Assembly: GCA_944322355.1 (NCBI GenBank)
Contig: CALUOT010000016.1
Coordinates: 1-46,668 of the forward strand
From: an uncultured Bacteroides sp.
Lineage (GTDB): Bacteria > Bacteroidota > Bacteroidia > Bacteroidales > Bacteroidaceae
DNA: 46,668 nucleotides
Reading direction: 5' to 3'
Shown: positions 42,123-46,668 of the stretch, piece after piece
How the letters are laid out: every line of letters starts with the position of its first letter
How positions within the stretch are numbered: position 1 is the stretch's first letter
Made by a program: the position numbers and the translations under genes
The notes under the pieces: model-generated
What the model was told of the DNA's origin: nothing
What the model saw: only the letters and a program-made list of their open reading frames with translations
Database searches by the model: none

Positions 42123-42163
42123 AATTACATTTCGTTTACAAGTTGTTTTTATCAGAATGTTTG

Positions 42164-42171
42164 CAAAGGTA
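42164..42171 (-). promoter_or_regulatory. -7 box for fumarase
   Basis: TACCTTTG on the minus strand, about 41 nt before the ATG at 42122. The -33 region is AT-rich without a clear TTTG. Confidence 0.5.
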
Positions 42172-42210
42172 AGAAGTATTATTGAAATATTTCCTTAATT
42201 AAGGATAAAA

Positions 42211-42228
42211 GCCGAATTTTCATTCGGC
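42211..42228 (-). terminator. Terminator of the TPS-like gene
   Basis: GCCGAAT (42211-42217) pairs with ATTCGGC (42222-42228), loop TTTC; read on the minus strand it is followed by TTTTATCC. It overlaps the last codons of the gene. Confidence 0.75.
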
Positions 42229-42828
42229 CATTCTTTTCAGTTGCTTGAAATGGTGGATGATGCCCCAGAAGTCGCGATCGGTGCAGGCGTTGAATTTGTT
42301 CCATAAGTCGCCCATCACGACAACCCCTCCGAAACCTAGGTCTTTGGCTTCGACTATATTGTCGGCAGTGATGCCGCCGAAAGCCATCACTTTGCTGTCG
42401 ATGATTTTCTTTTTCCCGGCTTCACGCAGTTCTTCGGGTGTAAAGCCGGCTTTGACGCCTTGCTTGGTGATGCAATCGAACACAGGATTCAGAAAAACGT
42501 AGTCGTAGAAATGTTTTTTTTGTTGCAGTTCGTCTATCGAGTGGCAACTGCAACTCACACTGCCCGCATAGTCGTGAGGCTCTTGCTGGTTGCGGATATT
42601 CAGGTGGATGCCCATCAGCTTGAATTCTTCCTGTAGGTAGAAGTGTTCGTGTGTGACAATCCGTTTGTGATATTTCTCCGGGATCAGTGTCAACAAGCGT
42701 TCGGAATACATGGCTGGAGTTTCCGGTTTTCGTAGATGCAATATGTCAAGCCCCTCTTCGAACAGGGCAGTCAGTATCTGGTCTTCTTCAACGAAGAACG
42801 TGGGCGGAGTGACAATAATGAGCTTCAT
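42220..42828 (-). CDS. Thiamine-phosphate-synthase-like protein (ThiE/TenI fold)
   Basis: 202 residues from ATG 42828 (MKLIIVTPPTFFVEEDQILT). A Met six codons upstream (42846) is nearly on the predicted transcription start, so I reject it. TIM-barrel features: LDILHLRKPE, MGIHLNIRN, SCSCHSIDEL, DYVFLNPVFD, MAFGGITADNI and GFGGVVVMGDLW. The canonical ThiE site is only partly kept, so TenI-like or another role is possible. No TPP riboswitch was seen and no other thiamine genes are near. Confidence 0.8.
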   Translation of the reverse strand: MKLIIVTPPTFFVEEDQILTALFEEGLDILHLRKPETPAMYSERLLTLIPEKYHKRIVTHEHFYLQEEFKLMGIHLNIRNQQEPHDYAGSVSCSCHSIDELQQKKHFYDYVFLNPVFDCITKQGVKAGFTPEELREAGKKKIIDSKVMAFGGITADNIVEAKDLGFGGVVVMGDLWNKFNACTDRDFWGIIHHFKQLKRMAE

Positions 42829-42854
42829 ATCCTTATTTATAGGCATTCATTTGC

Positions 42855-42887
42855 CAAAATTAATAAATAGTTACCATAGCTACCAAT
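42855..42887 (-). promoter_or_regulatory. Promoter for the TPS-like gene
   Basis: TAATTTTG on the minus strand (42862-42855) with ATTG (42887-42884) 21 nt upstream. The start near 42848 gives a ~20-nt leader to ATG 42828. Confidence 0.45.
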
Positions 42888-42912
42888 CTTTTTCTTTAAA
42901 ATATGTTATTCC

Positions 42913-42943
42913 TTGTCCTTGCGCCAACCTTTCACTATCTTTG
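42913..42943 (+). promoter_or_regulatory. Promoter for the UvrD/PcrA helicase
   Basis: TATCTTTG (42936-42943) with TTG (42913-42915) 20 nt upstream. Divergent from the TPS-like promoter. Confidence 0.6.
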
Positions 42944-42980
42944 TTGCCGCATTTGTTGTTTGTAGCTTATGGGGGAAATC

Positions 42981-45311
42981 ATGTCTGATTATATCAATGA
43001 ACTGAATGAAAGTCAACGGGCTGCCGTGCTTTACAATGATGGGCCGTCGCTGGTGATAGCCGGAGCCGGTTCGGGCAAGACGCGCGTGCTGACTTATAAA
43101 ATAGCTTATCTGCTGGAAAACGATTACCAGCCTTGGAGCATATTGGCATTAACCTTTACGAACAAGGCTGCCCGGGAGATGAAGGAACGCATCGCCCGCC
43201 AAGTGGGGACGGCACGTGCCCGTTACTTGTGGATGGGGACGTTTCATTCTATCTTCCTACGCATCTTGCACGCTGAAGCAGGGCATATCGGCTTTACTCC
43301 GAATTTTACGATTTACGATAGCGGCGATAGTAAGAGTCTGATACGGGCTATTATCAAGGAAATGGGGCTGGATGAGAAACAATACAAGCCGGGCGCTGTG
43401 CAGGCGCGTATCTCTCATGCGAAAAATCACTTGGTATCTCCTGCCGGATATGCTACCCATAAAGAGGTGTATGAAAGCGACTGTGCGGCCAAGATGCCTG
43501 CGTTGCGCGATGTATATCAGCGCTATTGGGAGCGTTGCCGGCAGGCCGACATTATGGATTTTGATGACTTGTTGTTTTATACGTTTCTTCTCTTCCGGGA
43601 TCATCCGGAAGTATTGGCCCGCTATCAGGAGCAGTTCCGGTATATTCTGGTCGATGAGTATCAGGACACGAACTTTGCCCAGCACAGCATTGTGCTTCAG
43701 TTAGCCAAGCAGCATCAGCACGTATGTGTGGTGGGCGATGATGCGCAGAGCATCTACTCTTTTCGCGGGGCGGACATTGACAACATTCTCTATTTCACCA
43801 AGGTGTACCCAGGTACAAAGGTTTTTAAGCTGGAGCAGAACTATCGTTCTACACAGACCATTGTATCGGCAGCTAACAGCCTGATCCGGAAGAATCAACG
43901 ACAGATACCGAAAGAAGTGTACTCCGAAAAGGACAAGGGAGAGCCTCTGACGGTGTTTCAGGCATACAGCGATGTGGAAGAAGGAGAGATTGTGACCAAT
44001 AAGATAACCGAACTGAGGAGGCGCGAGCAGTATGGTTACGATGATTTTGCCGTGCTCTATCGCACCAATGCCCAGAGCCGTATCTTCGAGGAAGCTCTTC
44101 GCAAGCGTAATATGCCTTACCGCATTTATGGAGGACAATCTTTTTATCAGCGTAAGGAGATTAAAGACGTGATTGCTTACTTTCGTCTGGTGGTCAATCC
44201 GAATGACGAAGAGGCTTTCAAACGCGTCATCAACTATCCGGCTAGGGGCATTGGCGATACGACACTCGGTAAGATTGTAGGTGCGGCTACGAAACATCAG
44301 GTAAGCTTGTGGCGCGTGTTGTGCGAGCCTCTGACCTACGAATTGAATTTCAACAAGGGGACTACGGCCAAATTGCAAAGTTTCAGGGAACTGATCAGTG
44401 GATTCATGGACGATCTGCCCCGGAAGAAGGCTTATGAATTGGGTATCGACATCGTTCAACGGTCGGGCATCCTGGCCGAGGTGGCCCAAGACAATTCGCC
44501 GGAGAACCTTAGCCGGAAGGAGAACATCGAAGAGTTGATGAACGGTATGAACGACTTCTGCAATCAACGGTTGGAAGAGGGGGATGAGCACGTCTCGTTG
44601 GGCGATTACCTTTCCGAAGTTTCTTTGTTGACCGACCAGGATTCGACTCAGGATGACCATAGCGAGAAGATTACGTTGATGACTGTTCATTCGGCCAAGG
44701 GATTGGAGTTTCGCAACGTTTTTGTGGTGGGGCTGGAAGAGAATCTTTTCCCTAGTGGCATGTCGGGTGATTCTCCCCGTGCTTTAGAGGAAGAAAGGCG
44801 GCTGTTTTATGTGGCCATCACCCGGGCGGAAGACCATTGCTTCTTGTCCTATGCCCGAAGTCGCTCCCGCTATGGCAAGATGGAATTTGGAAGCCCCAGC
44901 CGCTTCCTGCACGACATCGATGCCTGTTACCTGGATTTGCCCCCGGAGATGCGACTCAGCCGGCAGGTGGACAAGCGGGTAGAACACTTCCGACAGACTG
45001 CAGGGGGGGGAGTGGACACGCTTTCGCAGAGACCTGGCTTTTCTCTGGCAGAGACGAAGTCTTCTCCAAGGGGAGGCACTCTCTCCAGTTCTTCCTGGAA
45101 ACGGGTGGAGAAAGCCCGTCCGGATGCCTCGGGCGCTGGAGGAGGAAGCTCTTTGCAAGCAGGGCGGCTGATTGAGCATGAACGCTTCGGACGTGGCAAA
45201 GTGCTGAAGGTGGAAGGCGAGGGCGATAATGCCAAAGCCATCATCCGTTTCCAGCATGCTGGGGATAAACAATTGCTTTTGCGCTTTGCGCGATTTAAAA
45301 TAATAGGATAA
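42981..45311 (+). CDS. ATP-dependent DNA helicase, UvrD/PcrA type
   Basis: 776 residues from ATG 42981 (MSDYINELNESQRAAVLYND), preceded by GGGGGAAA; an in-frame ATG at 42969 is possible. SF1A motifs in order: Q motif (LNESQ), motif I AGAGSGKT, Ia TFTNKAAREM, II VDEYQDTN, III VGDDAQSIYSFRGA, IV LEQNYRS, V TVHSAKGLEF, VI YVAITRAED. A low-complexity Ser/Gly linker (about 690-720) is followed by a C-terminal Tudor-like segment (IEHERFGRGKVLKVEGEGDN), usual in PcrA. 3'-5' helicase in repair and replication-fork maintenance. Confidence 0.94.
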   Translation: MSDYINELNESQRAAVLYNDGPSLVIAGAGSGKTRVLTYKIAYLLENDYQPWSILALTFTNKAAREMKERIARQVGTARARYLWMGTFHSIFLRILHAEAGHIGFTPNFTIYDSGDSKSLIRAIIKEMGLDEKQYKPGAVQARISHAKNHLVSPAGYATHKEVYESDCAAKMPALRDVYQRYWERCRQADIMDFDDLLFYTFLLFRDHPEVLARYQEQFRYILVDEYQDTNFAQHSIVLQLAKQHQHVCVVGDDAQSIYSFRGADIDNILYFTKVYPGTKVFKLEQNYRSTQTIVSAANSLIRKNQRQIPKEVYSEKDKGEPLTVFQAYSDVEEGEIVTNKITELRRREQYGYDDFAVLYRTNAQSRIFEEALRKRNMPYRIYGGQSFYQRKEIKDVIAYFRLVVNPNDEEAFKRVINYPARGIGDTTLGKIVGAATKHQVSLWRVLCEPLTYELNFNKGTTAKLQSFRELISGFMDDLPRKKAYELGIDIVQRSGILAEVAQDNSPENLSRKENIEELMNGMNDFCNQRLEEGDEHVSLGDYLSEVSLLTDQDSTQDDHSEKITLMTVHSAKGLEFRNVFVVGLEENLFPSGMSGDSPRALEEERRLFYVAITRAEDHCFLSYARSRSRYGKMEFGSPSRFLHDIDACYLDLPPEMRLSRQVDKRVEHFRQTAGGGVDTLSQRPGFSLAETKSSPRGGTLSSSSWKRVEKARPDASGAGGGSSLQAGRLIEHERFGRGKVLKVEGEGDNAKAIIRFQHAGDKQLLLRFARFKIIG

Positions 45312-45360
45312 TAATATATAAGGTTGAGCACTACGAAACTTAAATAATATAGAGAGAATT

Positions 45361-46500
45361 ATGATAGATTTTGACCGATTTCCTTCTCCTTGTTATATCA
45401 TGGAGGAAGAATTATTGAGAAAGAACCTCACGCTCATTCAAGAAGTAGCCGACCGGGCTGGTGTGGAGATCATACTGGCTTTCAAGGCTTTTGCCATGTG
45501 GCGCTCGTTTCCCATCTTTCGTGAGTACATAGCCCACTCCACGGCCAGTTCAGTGTATGAAGCCCGTTTGGCTTATGAAGAGTTTGGCAGTAAGGCTCAT
45601 ACCTATTCACCGGCCTATACGGAAGCCGACTTTCCGCTTATTATGCAGTGTAGCAGCCACATTACGTTTAATTCACTGAGCCAGTACCGACGTTTTTATC
45701 CGAAGGTAAAAGCCGCAGGAGGGGATATTTCATGCGGTATCCGCGTTAATCCGGAATATGCCGAGATAGAAACCGAACTTTATAACCCTTGTGCTCCCGG
45801 CACTCGTTTTGGAGTATTGGCTGAACAATTGCCTGACCGGTTGCCCGAAGGCATTGAAGGTTTTCATTGCCACAACCATTGCGAGTCTTCTTCCTATGCG
45901 TTGGAGCATAGTTTGACCCATCTGGAAGAGAAGTTTGCTCGTTGGTTCCCTCAATTGAAATGGTTGAATTTGGGGGGAGGACATTTGATGACTCGTAAGG
46001 ATTATGATGTGGAGCATCTCATCCGGTTGTTGCAAGGCTTACGGGTGCGTTATCCTCATCTGCGCATCATATTGGAACCTGGTTCGGCCTTTGCTTGGCA
46101 AACGGGTGTCTTGACTTCCGAAGTGGTGGACATCGTCGAAAATAGAGGCATCAGCACGGCTATATTGAATGTCAGCTTTACTTGTCACATGCCCGATTGT
46201 CTGGAGATGCCCTATCAGCCGGTGGTGCGTGGAGCCGAGTTGGGCGAGCAAGGGCCTTATGTATATAGGTTGGGAGGAAATTCGTGCTTGAGCGGCGACT
46301 ATATGGGTTATTGGAGTTTCGACCATGAACTGCAAATTGGTGAGCGGATAGTTTTTGAGGATATGATACATTACACTATAGTAAAGACGAATATGTTCAA
46401 TGGAATTCACCATCCGGCCATCGGGATGTGGAGCCAAGCGGGGGAAGCCAAGATTTTTAAGGCTTTTTCATATGAAGATTATCGTGACCGAATGAGTTGA
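45361..46500 (+). CDS. nspC: Carboxynorspermidine decarboxylase
   Basis: 379 residues, alanine-racemase-like PLP-dependent fold III enzyme. PLP lysine Lys42 (ILAFKAFAMW), HCHNHCESS, LNLGGGHLMT, phosphate-binding EPGSAFAW and the active-site SFTCHMPDCLEMPYQP with its Cys are all visible. It decarboxylates carboxy(nor)spermidine to (nor)spermidine, the aspartate-semialdehyde polyamine route common in gut Bacteroidetes. No partner dehydrogenase gene is in the window. It lies 49 bp after the helicase. Confidence 0.93.
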   Translation: MIDFDRFPSPCYIMEEELLRKNLTLIQEVADRAGVEIILAFKAFAMWRSFPIFREYIAHSTASSVYEARLAYEEFGSKAHTYSPAYTEADFPLIMQCSSHITFNSLSQYRRFYPKVKAAGGDISCGIRVNPEYAEIETELYNPCAPGTRFGVLAEQLPDRLPEGIEGFHCHNHCESSSYALEHSLTHLEEKFARWFPQLKWLNLGGGHLMTRKDYDVEHLIRLLQGLRVRYPHLRIILEPGSAFAWQTGVLTSEVVDIVENRGISTAILNVSFTCHMPDCLEMPYQPVVRGAELGEQGPYVYRLGGNSCLSGDYMGYWSFDHELQIGERIVFEDMIHYTIVKTNMFNGIHHPAIGMWSQAGEAKIFKAFSYEDYRDRMS

Positions 46501-46569
46501 AAATCAAAAACATGTCTGTTGGACGAGTAACCTGATGCGATTTTTTTCGGGAAAAAAGTAAGATGAATG

Positions 46570-46600
46570 TTTGTAGGTTTCGAGAAAATATCTACCTTTG
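46570..46600 (+). promoter_or_regulatory. tRNA-Gly promoter
   Basis: TTTG (46570-46573), 19 nt, TACCTTTG (46593-46600): a textbook Bacteroides -33/-7 promoter. The mature tRNA begins 12 nt later. Confidence 0.8.
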
Positions 46601-46611
46601 CAACCGCAATC

Positions 46612-46668
46612 GCGGAAATAGCTCAGTTGGTAGAGCACAACCTTGCCAAGGTTGGGGTCGCGAGTTCG
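46612..46668 (+). tRNA. tRNA-Gly (anticodon GCC), 3' end outside window
   Basis: GCGGAAATAGCTCAGTTGGT gives the acceptor 5' strand and D arm. The anticodon arm is CAACC-TTGCCAA-GGTTG with anticodon GCC, then the variable loop and GTTCG of the T arm at the window edge. About 57 of ~73 bases are present. Confidence 0.93.

Noticed and set aside
42846-42980. TPP riboswitch upstream of the TPS-like gene
   Set aside because: The leader is only about 20 nt and no thi-box-like sequence is visible.

Overview
The window looks like the chromosome of a Bacteroidales gut bacterium of the Bacteroides/Phocaeicola type. Promoters follow the TTTG / TAnnTTTG pattern rather than -35/-10, Shine-Dalgarno sites are weak, and several families are typical of the phylum (long NusB, DUF5606, PUR/DUF3276, BT4734/VirE-like and DUF4248 remnants). 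All assignments come from reading the sequence; no database search was run.

Layout. (1) 1-3383: the 3' part of valS, a bidirectional terminator, then a minus-strand pair (DUF6340-type lipoprotein and an acidic hypothetical protein). (2) 3384-23789: a GC-rich transporter cluster of about 20 kb. It has one HlyD/MacA-type adaptor, one LolD/MacB-type ATPase, one GIN-domain (DUF2807) exported protein and twelve MacB/FtsX-like permeases arranged as six tandem type A/type B pairs. Two near-consensus sigma-54 promoters, one before the adaptor and one before the ATPase, share the same 18-bp palindromic enhancer-like site at nearly the same distance, plus a third related site 102 bp further on in both leaders. 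No cognate NtrC-type activator and no TolC-type channel lies in the window. In the second half of the cluster, MITE-like elements with 33-bp GC-rich inverted ends sit between the genes and appear to supply start codons and N-terminal peptides to three permeases. Short arrays with a 23-bp period occupy the larger gaps. (3) 24257-27345: an orphan membrane histidine kinase with a periplasmic substrate-binding-like sensor, and a HIT protein. (4) 27380-34257: conserved genes. A minus-strand run (rplY/ctc, pth, S4 protein, Gfo/Idh/MocA oxidoreductase) and a PUR protein stand opposite a plus-strand run (nusB, yajC, YbbR protein, coaE, DUF5606). (5) 34435-37190: an AraC regulator divergent from an exported alpha/beta hydrolase with a Cys nucleophile and a cyclophilin-like lipoprotein. 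(6) 37191-40484: an AT-rich accessory stretch with a strongly structured leader, a small HTH protein, a small lipoprotein, a 50-aa ORF, and frameshifted remnants of a VirE-like and a DUF4248 gene. (7) 40485-46668: class I fumarase, a thiamine-phosphate-synthase-like protein, a UvrD/PcrA helicase, carboxynorspermidine decarboxylase, and the start of a tRNA-Gly(GCC) gene.

How it may work together (inference): a sigma-54 activator outside the window would switch on both halves of the transporter cluster together, giving one adaptor and one ATPase shared among six alternative permease heterodimers. Cargo cannot be read from the sequence; MacAB-like export or Lol-like envelope lipid/lipoprotein traffic are the nearest family precedents.
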